NCBI GenBank assembly: GCA_936943315.1
Contig: CAKZJM010000295.1
Span: forward strand, 1 to 6,312
Origin: an uncultured Methylophilus sp.
Lineage (GTDB): Bacteria > Pseudomonadota > Gammaproteobacteria > Burkholderiales > Methylophilaceae
Direction of reading: 5' to 3'
DNA: 6,312 nucleotides
A program made the position numbers and the translations under genes. Position 1 is the stretch's first letter. Each line of letters begins with the position of its first letter. The notes beneath the pieces were generated by a model that searched no databases, had not been told where the DNA came from, and worked only from the letters and a program-made list of their open reading frames with translations. Below, one piece after another: positions 1 through 5,635 of this stretch.

Positions 1-1295
1 TGCAAATCGGCGCGCCAGATATGGCACTGCCGCGATTGAATAACTGGGGTTTCTGGATTCTGCCACCGTCAGCGATCCTGTTAACTCTGCCGTTTACCCT
101 GGCGCTGTTCGGTGTGGGTGATGGTGCACTGGCGACGGGCTGGACATTCTATCCACCGTTGTCTGTGCAAGGTGGTATCGGTGTGGACTTTGCCATTTTT
201 GCGGTTCACCTGCTGGGTATTTCGTCAGTGCTGGGTTCAATCAACATCATTGTGACCATTTACAACATGCGCGCACCTGGCATGACATTGATGAAAATGC
301 CGATGTTTGCCTGGGGCTGGCTGATTACTGCATTCTTGCTGATTGCCACCATTCCTGTGCTGGCGGGTGCCGTGACCATGTTGCTGACTGACCGTCACTT
401 TGGCACACACTTCTTTGATGCTGCCGGTGGTGGCGACCCGATCATGTTCCAGCATTTGTTCTGGTTCTTTGGTCACCCTGAAGTGTATATCCTGCTGTTG
501 CCAGTTTGGGGCTTTATCCCACAAATTCTGCAAACATTCAGCCGTAAACCGATGTATGGCTACAAGGCGCAAGTGTATTCCTTGTGGGCGATTGGTGCGC
601 TGGCTGTCGTGGTATGGGCACACCACTTCTTTACTGCCGGTATGCCAGTGCCTGCCTTGCTGTACTTTATGTATAGCACCATGGCGATTTCACTGCCGCT
701 GGCGGTATTGTTCTACTGCTGGATCCGCACCATGTGGAAAGGCTCCATGAGCTTTGAAACACCGATGCTGTTCACTGTTGGCTGGATCATCCTGTTTGGT
801 GTAGGTGGCCTGACTGGTCTGGTGCTGGCTGACGTGGCCGCCGATGCGCAATACCACAATAGCTATTTCGTGGTTGCTCACTTCCACTACACCCTGTTTG
901 CCGGTGGCATCATGGGCATTATGGCGGGTGTGTATTACTGGCTGCCAAAAATGACCGGCCATATGTACAACGAGAAGTTGGGTAAATTGCACTTCTGGTT
1001 AACCGCCATTTCATTTAACGTGACCTTTATTCCACAGTTCTTTGTGGGTCTGGCCGGCATGCCCCGTCGTATTCCTGACTATGCATTGCAATTCGCAGAA
1101 TTCAATATGATTTCTACGATAGGTGCATTTGTGCTTGGCCTGTCCCAGTTGCTGTTTGTCTACATCATCATTAGTTGCGTCAAGGGTGGCAAACAGGCGA
1201 CAGATAAAGTGTGGGAGGGCGCGCAAGGCCTGGAGTGGACATTGCCATCGCCACCGCCATACCACAGCTTTACCGAACAGCCGGTTGTTAAATAA
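1..1295 (+). CDS. ctaD: Cytochrome c oxidase subunit I (aa3-type, CtaD/CoxA), 5'-truncated
   Basis: Catalytic subunit of a heme-copper oxidase: reduces O2 to water at a heme a3-CuB site in the inner membrane while moving protons. The reading frame is open to the window edge; codons before the first visible ATG (21) read Q-I-G-A-P-D, a family motif, so that ATG is internal and the gene starts upstream. Numbering from that ATG (424 aa): D-channel Asp (codon at 18-20) and Asn7; GHPEVY at 151-156 with CuB ligand His152, channel Glu154 and cross-link Tyr156; CuB His201-His202; heme a3 His287 and heme a His289 in AHFHY; MPRRIPDY near 347-354. The first heme a histidine lies outside the window. The C-terminus (WEGAQGLEW, ending PVVK) is complete and betaproteobacterial in style. 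Odd: the K-channel positions read Pro167, Leu227 and Leu230 instead of Ser, Thr and Lys, and the Mg-site Asp is Asn280. Family assignment is very secure; exact catalytic properties are not. Confidence 0.97.
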   Translation, partial: QIGAPDMALPRLNNWGFWILPPSAILLTLPFTLALFGVGDGALATGWTFYPPLSVQGGIGVDFAIFAVHLLGISSVLGSINIIVTIYNMRAPGMTLMKMPMFAWGWLITAFLLIATIPVLAGAVTMLLTDRHFGTHFFDAAGGGDPIMFQHLFWFFGHPEVYILLLPVWGFIPQILQTFSRKPMYGYKAQVYSLWAIGALAVVVWAHHFFTAGMPVPALLYFMYSTMAISLPLAVLFYCWIRTMWKGSMSFETPMLFTVGWIILFGVGGLTGLVLADVAADAQYHNSYFVVAHFHYTLFAGGIMGIMAGVYYWLPKMTGHMYNEKLGKLHFWLTAISFNVTFIPQFFVGLAGMPRRIPDYALQFAEFNMISTIGAFVLGLSQLLFVYIIISCVKGGKQATDKVWEGAQGLEWTLPSPPPYHSFTEQPVVK

Positions 1296-1304
1296 AGACT
1301 TGAG

Positions 1305-1340
1305 AGGCCAAGCAATCATGATTCTGTGATTGATTGGCCT
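1305..1340 (+). promoter_or_regulatory. Strong intercistronic hairpin after ctaD
   Basis: Arms 1305-1318 and 1327-1340 are reverse complements over 14 positions with a single G/A mismatch (1312 with 1333), enclosing an 8-base loop (1319-1326). It begins 9 bases after the ctaD stop. The following bases (TGTGTTAAAGG) are not a T-tract, so it does not look like a standard intrinsic terminator. By analogy with known intercistronic stem-loops it may protect the 3' end of the abundant subunit I message or attenuate read-through to the assembly genes; that role is inferred. Confidence 0.6.
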
Positions 1341-1346
1341 TGTGTT

Positions 1347-1351
1347 AAAGG
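1347..1351 (+). promoter_or_regulatory. Ribosome binding site of the TTG-started small ORF
   Basis: AAAGG lies 10 bases before the TTG at 1362. An in-frame stop (TGA at 1353-1355) lies between the two, so TTG is the only reasonable start for the small ORF. The site supports that call although the spacing is slightly long. Confidence 0.4.
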
Positions 1352-1361
1352 TTGAAGTATT

Positions 1362-1463
1362 TTGAGTGATCCCAAGCAGTCTAATAACCGAAAAATTGCA
1401 TGGCTGTTAGCAGTGGTTGCCATTCTGTGGTACCTGGTTTCGATGTTTACGATTTGGAAGTAA
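1362..1463 (+). CDS. Small single-helix membrane protein between ctaD and ctaG
   Basis: A 33-residue protein beginning MSDPKQSNNRK, followed by one hydrophobic helix (about residues 13-31) and ending in TIWK. The polar, positively charged N-terminus suggests it stays in the cytoplasm. Small one-helix proteins annotated as cytochrome oxidase small assembly proteins occur at this position in many betaproteobacterial cta operons; membership of that family is inferred from position, size and topology, not from a diagnostic motif. The start is TTG with AAAGG upstream, and the gene stops 19 bases before the preferred ctaG start. It could act in assembly or as a peripheral oxidase helix. A longer ctaG ORF with ATG at 1417 overlaps it in another frame, but that extension lacks family character, whereas this frame has a clean transmembrane design. 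Confidence 0.65.
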   Translation: MSDPKQSNNRKIAWLLAVVAILWYLVSMFTIWK

Positions 1464-1482
1464 ACGGGTTGTTGCAAGCGTT

Positions 1483-2022
1483 ATGGCTTTAAAACAAGAT
1501 CAGGTAGCGGCCAATAAAAAGTTGGCTTTGAAATTGGTGTGGATCATTGCTGGCGCACTGTTGTTTGCTTTTGCTCTGGTGCCCTTGTATGACGTGATTT
1601 GTTCGGTCACGGGGCTCAATGGCAAAACAAAAAACTCCGCCGAAACAGCAGCAAAAGCGGTGGTAGATTTAAATCGGGAAGTCACTGTGCAGTTTGTGTC
1701 ATCGGTCATGCCAGGCCTGGGTTGGAATTTCTACCCCAAGCAAAGCAGTGTAGTCGTACATCCTGGCCAAGTGACAACCGTGATGTTTGAAGCGAAGAAC
1801 ATTACAAGTGAAGAAGTGGCCGGACAAGCCATTCCGAGCGTGACACCAGGCAAGGCTTCGGCCCACTTGAAAAAAATAGAGTGTTTCTGCTTTGTCAGGC
1901 AATCATTAAAGCCTGGTGAGGTAAAGGCGTTGCCACTGCGGTTTTTTGTCAGTGCCGACTTGCCTAAAGATGTACAAGAAATGACATTGTCGTATTCGTT
2001 TTTTCCGGCAAGTCAGCAATAA
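1483..2022 (+). CDS. ctaG: Cytochrome c oxidase assembly protein CtaG/Cox11 (CuB copper chaperone)
   Basis: Inner-membrane protein whose periplasmic domain delivers copper to the CuB site of subunit I. From the ATG at 1483 it is 179 aa, typical of bacterial Cox11. It has a short cytoplasmic N-terminus, a transmembrane helix (about 17-36) running into VPLYDVIC with the conserved Cys40, then TGLNG. The soluble beta-rich domain shows PGLGWNFYP (77-85) and the copper motif CFCF, Cys134 and Cys136, in KIECFCF. It ends in LSYSFF. An in-frame ATG at 1417 would add 22 residues with no Cox11 character and overlap the small upstream ORF, so 1483 is preferred even though its ribosome binding site is weak; coupling to the small ORF is possible. 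Forty bases separate it from ctaE, with no DUF2970-type gene between them, unlike many betaproteobacterial clusters. Confidence 0.95.
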   Translation: MALKQDQVAANKKLALKLVWIIAGALLFAFALVPLYDVICSVTGLNGKTKNSAETAAKAVVDLNREVTVQFVSSVMPGLGWNFYPKQSSVVVHPGQVTTVMFEAKNITSEEVAGQAIPSVTPGKASAHLKKIECFCFVRQSLKPGEVKALPLRFFVSADLPKDVQEMTLSYSFFPASQQ

Positions 2023-2062
2023 ATAATATGAGTAATACAATTAAAGGATAGGGAGTTAATGC

Positions 2063-2995
2063 ATGGCTAGTCATTCAGAAAATCACTATTTTGTCCCGCA
2101 TGGCAGCATATACCCGGCGTTGATTTCCGTCGGTTTGCTGTCGATGGCCAGTGGTTTTGTTTTTAATGTCACGGGTTCAGATACCCGCATGGATGGTTCG
2201 ATCAAGAATCCTGCGCTGTCCTATCTGGCCACGCCTGGCAAATACATGATGTATATTGGTGTGGCGATTGTGTTGGCAATGATGTTCAAGTGGCTGAGTA
2301 CCGTGGTCACGGAGAGCATTACGGGGCAATACAAAAAATGGGAAGACAAGTCTTTCCGCATCGGCATGATCGTTTTTATCTGTTCAGAGGTGGCCTTCTT
2401 TGCCGCTTTCTTTGGTGCGCTGTTCTACATGCGGGTGTTATCCGTGCCTGATTTGGCTTCTTATGCGCCAGACATCACACCTTATAAAGACTTCTTGAGC
2501 ACATGGCCATCACAAGGGCCAGGCGGTACTGTGCTGGGCGAGGCTTACAAACCTAATCCTTCTTTCCACCCCATGACCTGGAGTGGCTTGCCGCTGATCA
2601 ACACCCTGTTACTCTTAAGTTCAGGCGCCACCATTACCTGGGCTCACTGGGGCTTGATCAAGAATAACCGCAAACAGTTGGTGATTGGCCTGTTTCTGAC
2701 CATTACGCTGGGGGTGACTTTCTTGTGCTGCCAGGCTGCCGAGTACCATCATGCCTATACTGAAATGGGGTTAACGCTTAAATCGGGCGCTTATGGTGCG
2801 ACCTTTTTTATGTTGACCGGGTTTCACGGCTTTCATGTGACCATCGGGACACTGATGCTGATTGTGATTTGGTTGCGCAGTATCAAAGGCCACTTTACGC
2901 CTGAGCATCACTTTGGTTTTGAGGGTGTCGCCTGGTACTGGCACTTTGTGGATGTGGTGTGGTTAGGCCTGTACATTTTTGTGTACATGCTCTAA
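2063..2995 (+). CDS. ctaE: Cytochrome c oxidase subunit III (CtaE/CoxC)
   Basis: Structural subunit with seven predicted membrane helices that binds beside subunit I and stabilises turnover and D-channel proton uptake. The protein is 310 aa. Family hallmarks: N-terminal HYFVP, the helix with SEVAFFAAFFGALF (108-121) carrying conserved Glu109, TLLLLSSGAT (181-190), QAAEYHHAYTEM (224-235), the FFMLTGFHGFHVTIG helix (248-262), HFTPEHHFGFE (277-287) and WYWHFVDVVWLGL near the C-terminus. The start at 2063 is supported by GGGAG at 2051-2055. The stretch at about 35-60 and the periplasmic loop at about 125-170 look somewhat long, giving a protein slightly larger than the usual 280-290 residues; otherwise nothing is unusual. 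It is the last plus-strand gene before the terminator at 3001. Confidence 0.97.
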   Translation: MASHSENHYFVPHGSIYPALISVGLLSMASGFVFNVTGSDTRMDGSIKNPALSYLATPGKYMMYIGVAIVLAMMFKWLSTVVTESITGQYKKWEDKSFRIGMIVFICSEVAFFAAFFGALFYMRVLSVPDLASYAPDITPYKDFLSTWPSQGPGGTVLGEAYKPNPSFHPMTWSGLPLINTLLLLSSGATITWAHWGLIKNNRKQLVIGLFLTITLGVTFLCCQAAEYHHAYTEMGLTLKSGAYGATFFMLTGFHGFHVTIGTLMLIVIWLRSIKGHFTPEHHFGFEGVAWYWHFVDVVWLGLYIFVYML

Positions 2996-3000
2996 TCAAC

Positions 3001-3027
3001 AAAAAGGGCGCATTGAGCGCCCTTTTT
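3001..3027. terminator. Bidirectional intrinsic terminator between ctaE and the DUF2909 gene
   Basis: A perfect 11-bp inverted repeat, AAAAAGGGCGC and GCGCCCTTTTT, with the 5-base loop ATTGA. The GC core is flanked by A's on one side and T's on the other, so each strand ends in a T-run. It lies 5 bases past the ctaE stop and 14 bases past the end of the convergent small gene, the right place to terminate both. Confidence 0.9.
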
Positions 3028-3041
3028 AATCGATTTTGAAG

Positions 3042-3242
3042 TTAAAGCGTATGGCCGACGTAGCCAAAGTGTGCTGCGATGATCAATACGATGAACAGGA
3101 AAATGGATAAGCCAATGCGCAGGGTAAGCGCTTTAACCGTGCGGCTTGAGCCACGTTTGTCCTTAAGCAAAAAAAGCAGGGCGGAGAATAAGCTGCCAAT
3201 AATGACGATAAGTATCAAAATGGTGGCAATTTTAATGAACAT
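3042..3242 (-). CDS. DUF2909-type twin-transmembrane small protein
   Basis: A 66-residue membrane protein with two hydrophobic helices (about 4-26 and 44-62) joined by a basic loop containing KDKRGSSR and then VKALTLRIGLS. That layout and the LTLRIGLS stretch match my memory of the DUF2909 family, small proteins often found beside cytochrome oxidase genes in beta- and gammaproteobacteria; function unknown. The ATG at 3240-3242 has AGAGAGA 7 bases upstream on the minus strand. It is convergent with ctaE, sharing the terminator at 3001-3027, and divergent from SURF1. Position suggests a link with oxidase assembly or stability, but nothing in the protein (no metal-binding or catalytic residues) proves it. 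Confidence 0.85.
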   Translation of the reverse strand: MFIKIATILILIVIIGSLFSALLFLLKDKRGSSRTVKALTLRIGLSIFLFIVLIIAAHFGYVGHTL

Positions 3243-3269
3243 GGTGTGATCTCTCTGTAATTTGATGAC

Positions 3270-3298
3270 ATTATGGGCTGTAAGCAGGAAAATGCAAA
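3270..3298 (-). promoter_or_regulatory. Possible promoter for the DUF2909 gene
   Basis: On the minus strand, TTTGCA (3298-3293) and CATAAT (3275-3270) are separated by 17 bases and resemble sigma-70 -35 and -10 boxes. Transcription would begin about 20 bases before the start codon. The match is moderate and the -35 box overlaps the preferred SURF1 start codon, so this is tentative. I could not find an equally good promoter for SURF1 on the plus strand in the short divergent gap. Confidence 0.3.
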
Positions 3299-4017
3299 TA
3301 CCCTTGGGAAATTATGTTGTTCGTGTACGCTGGATGGTGGTGTGTGTGATGGTACTGGCAATATGGAGCTGCGTGCGACTTGGTTTTTGGCAATGGCATA
3401 AAGCCGAGCAAAAACAGGAAATCACACGCGCGTTGACCCGTCATGCCGGTGCCTTGACTGTGCAGGCGCAAGACTTGGCCGATGCTGCCAACGTGGAGGC
3501 CTTGCATTTGCAGACAGTGGAATTCAAAGGGCATTACCTGCCTCAATTCAGTTTTTTTCTAGACAATCAGGTAGAGCAAGGGCAGGCCGGGTTTCAAGTG
3601 ATCACTCCTTTTTTGCTCAGTGACCAGCAACACATTGTCTGGGTAAACCGTGGCTGGGTGCCAGGCTACGCCGATCATCAAAAACTACCAACTGTGGTGA
3701 CCTCGAAAACCGAGCAAGTCATCAAAGGCTTGTTCTGGCAGCAAACCAAGGTGGGCTTCCGGCTGGATAAGCCTGGCGAGAGCTGGCAGGCCGTTCAGCC
3801 GGTCATTGACTTTGCTTATCTGCGACAGCATGTCCCGTACCGCTTCCCCGACGTGGTGCTTAAGCTAGACCCAACAATGCCTGAGGGTTATGTACGCCAT
3901 TGGGACGTGCCTGCCGGACAAGTGGAAAAACATCTTAGTTATGCTTATCAATGGTTTGGGTTTGCTTTGGCCAGCCTGGTGATTGGCATATATCAAATGA
4001 TAGAGAAGCGTGCTTGA
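3292..4017 (+). CDS. SURF1 family cytochrome oxidase assembly protein
   Basis: Inner-membrane assembly factor; bacterial Surf1 proteins bind heme A and help place it in subunit I. From ATG 3292 the protein is 241 aa with two helices (about 12-32 and 214-234) flanking a periplasmic domain, the normal Surf1 layout. Motifs: LGFWQWHKAEQK after helix 1 (30-41), FFLDNQ (88-93), VNRGWVP (118-124), and HLSYAYQWFGFA leading into helix 2 (214-225). Alternative in-frame starts are TTG 3262 and ATG 3265, adding about 10 residues. 3292 is preferred because AGGA sits just upstream and the N-terminus is then short and basic as in relatives, although the spacing is tight. The stop overlaps the next ATG by one base (TGATG), implying translational coupling to the Sco-like gene. 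Confidence 0.93.
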   Translation: MQIPLGNYVVRVRWMVVCVMVLAIWSCVRLGFWQWHKAEQKQEITRALTRHAGALTVQAQDLADAANVEALHLQTVEFKGHYLPQFSFFLDNQVEQGQAGFQVITPFLLSDQQHIVWVNRGWVPGYADHQKLPTVVTSKTEQVIKGLFWQQTKVGFRLDKPGESWQAVQPVIDFAYLRQHVPYRFPDVVLKLDPTMPEGYVRHWDVPAGQVEKHLSYAYQWFGFALASLVIGIYQMIEKRA

Positions 4018-4640
4018 TGATGACCCCTGACGAGACAACAACTTTAGCCCCCGTGGATCCGGCGCAGCAGCGCAAAGGCCGCATGATTTTTTTATTGCTG
4101 GCGATCTTTTTTACCGTGCCGCTTTTGGTCGTCGTGGCGATGATTAAGTTTGATTGGCGGCCAAATGGTAAAAGTTATGGTCAGCTGATTCAACCACCGG
4201 TGTCCATCGCGCACTCCACGCATTGGGTGAGTGACCAACAGCAAGCTCTGCCCGCGTTCTGGCAAGACAAATGGAATATTGTGCTGATTGCGCGCGAATG
4301 TGATGCCGGGTGCATGCAACGCTTATACGATTTAAGGCAGATTTATGTTTCCATGTACAAGGACATGGTGCGCGTGCAGCGCGTGCTGATCACCCAGCAA
4401 GCGGATACCACGCCGATTCGTGCACGCTATCCTGATCTGCTGATCATTAATGGGCAGGCTGATCAGGTGACAGAACTGGGAGGCCTACTGAGCGGTGGCG
4501 GCCAGAATACCCTGGATGCCCACCGCGTATATTTTATTGATCCGCTGGGCAACGTCATGATGCAATATGGTCCCGACATGGAGGCCAAGTGGATACGCAA
4601 GGATCTGGTGAAATTGTTAAAGGCTTCGTGGGCAGGTTAG
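4017..4640 (+). CDS. Membrane-anchored Sco/thioredoxin-like protein with CX3C motif
   Basis: A 207-residue protein: polar N-terminus, one transmembrane helix (about 23-43), then a periplasmic domain. That domain contains RECDAGCMQRL with Cys95 and Cys99 spaced CX3C, as in the copper-binding Sco proteins, followed by a thioredoxin-fold-like pattern (VQRVLI at 120-125, LLIING at 141-146) and DAHRVYFIDPLGNVMMQYG (167-185), where Sco proteins carry their third copper ligand near a D-P-x-G turn. His169 is a candidate ligand, two residues closer to the turn than in classical Sco. Genes of this kind commonly sit between SURF1 and ctaA in betaproteobacteria, usually annotated hypothetical. Likely role: copper or thiol handling for the CuA or CuB site; inferred. 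The start ATGATG overlaps the SURF1 stop, with AGAGAAG 8 bases upstream. Three bases separate its stop from ctaA. Confidence 0.85.
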   Translation: MMTPDETTTLAPVDPAQQRKGRMIFLLLAIFFTVPLLVVVAMIKFDWRPNGKSYGQLIQPPVSIAHSTHWVSDQQQALPAFWQDKWNIVLIARECDAGCMQRLYDLRQIYVSMYKDMVRVQRVLITQQADTTPIRARYPDLLIINGQADQVTELGGLLSGGGQNTLDAHRVYFIDPLGNVMMQYGPDMEAKWIRKDLVKLLKASWAG

Positions 4641-4643
4641 TCG

Positions 4644-5618
4644 ATGTTTAAAGCATTTAGTATCGTGGCCGCGGTAGTGGCTTTTTGTGTGGTTGTGCTG
4701 GGCTCGTATGTGCGGTTGTCGGATGCTGGCCTGGGTTGCCCCGACTGGCCAGGCTGTTATGGCGCGCTGACGGTGCCACAGAGCGAAGCGGCGATTCAAT
4801 CAGCACAGCAGGCGTATCCAGACAAACCGGTAGAACATGCCAAGGCCTGGAAAGAAATGGCCCATCGTTACCTGGCCGGTAGCTTGGGCTTATTGGTTGT
4901 GGCTTTGGCGGTCTTGGCTTACCGTCGTCGCAATGAAATTCGCACGCCCTGGCAGCTCTCGGCAGCCTTGGTGGCATTGATCATCATGCAGGCATTGCTG
5001 GGGATGTGGACGGTGACTTTATTGCTCAAACCCGTCATCGTCACGTTGCATTTGCTGGGAGGCATGACCACATTGGCTGTGCTGAGCTGGATCGCTTTTC
5101 GCCACCTGGATAAGCCACAGGTGACGTTGCCAGCAGGCCAGCTAGGCTGGTTACGCCTGGCGTTGCTGGTGTGGATTGCGCAAGTGTTACTGGGGGGCTG
5201 GACCAGCAGTAATTATGCGGCTTTGGCCTGTACGGATTTCCCTACTTGTCATGGCATGTGGTGGCCAGAGATGGATGTCAGTGATGCTTTTCACCTCACG
5301 CGTGCGCTGGGTGAAAGCCGTGACGGTGGCCAACTGCATCTGGATGCATTGGCCGCTATTCAGTGGGTGCACCGGCTAGGCGCTGTGGTGGTGCTGGTTT
5401 GGATGGGTCTGGCGGCAAACATATTATTACAGCGTCAACACACCCGCGTCTTAGCCTGGAGTTTGATGGCAATCGTGTTATGCCAGATTGCAGTGGGGAT
5501 AGGCAACCTGCTCTTGCAACTGCCATTGGTACTGGCGGTATTACATAATGCAGGGGCCGCTTTGTTGGGGGTATGTCTGGTGGCGATCAATGCCAGACTG
5601 AGGAAAATATCTAATTAA
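4644..5618 (+). CDS. ctaA: Heme A synthase (CtaA/COX15)
   Basis: Integral membrane enzyme that oxidises the C8 methyl of heme O to a formyl group, giving heme A. The protein is 324 aa with about eight helices in two homologous halves. First half: VRLSDAGLGCPDWPGC with Cys32 and Cys38, then KEMAHRYLAG with Glu71 and heme ligand His74, and His136 in LHLLGG. Second half: CTDFPTC with Cys196 and Cys202, His243 in WVHRLGA, and His301 in VLHNAGAALLG. All four heme histidines, the catalytic glutamate and a Cys pair in both extracellular loops are present, so it should be active. ATG 4644 lies three bases after the previous stop, with GGCAGG 7 bases upstream within the end of that gene. The operon continues into ctaB after 17 bases, coupling the two consecutive steps of heme A synthesis. 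Confidence 0.97.
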   Translation: MFKAFSIVAAVVAFCVVVLGSYVRLSDAGLGCPDWPGCYGALTVPQSEAAIQSAQQAYPDKPVEHAKAWKEMAHRYLAGSLGLLVVALAVLAYRRRNEIRTPWQLSAALVALIIMQALLGMWTVTLLLKPVIVTLHLLGGMTTLAVLSWIAFRHLDKPQVTLPAGQLGWLRLALLVWIAQVLLGGWTSSNYAALACTDFPTCHGMWWPEMDVSDAFHLTRALGESRDGGQLHLDALAAIQWVHRLGAVVVLVWMGLAANILLQRQHTRVLAWSLMAIVLCQIAVGIGNLLLQLPLVLAVLHNAGAALLGVCLVAINARLRKISN

Positions 5619-5623
5619 AAAGT

Positions 5624-5630
5624 AAGGGGA
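5624..5630 (+). promoter_or_regulatory. Ribosome binding site of ctaB
   Basis: AAGGGGA ends 5 bases before the ATG at 5636. It is the strongest Shine-Dalgarno match in the second block and fixes the ctaB start over the later in-frame ATGs. Confidence 0.7.
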
Positions 5631-5635
5631 AGATT

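Noticed and set aside
237..626. 129-codon minus-strand ORF inside ctaD
   Set aside because: Antisense shadow of a strongly conserved gene; the protein is rich in His and Gln with no domain pattern, and it lacks a convincing ribosome binding site.
693..710. K-channel loss explained by a frameshift or sequencing error
   Set aside because: The frame is continuous, the residues on both sides align without gaps, and the changed segment is still a plausible membrane helix; a compensated double frameshift is unlikely.
400..750. 116-codon plus-strand ORF inside ctaD in another frame
   Set aside because: Cys-rich out-of-frame shadow; the ctaD frame carries all conserved motifs over the same bases.
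2023..2062. A DUF2970-like gene or promoter between ctaG and ctaE
   Set aside because: The gap is only 40 bases and holds a 7-residue ATG frame (2029-2052). A TACAAT hexamer at 2036-2041 lacks a good -35 partner, so no separate gene or promoter can be supported.
4400..4480. Repeated TGATC words within the Sco-like gene as a possible operator
   Set aside because: They are short, irregularly spaced and inside coding sequence, and fit normal codon choice.
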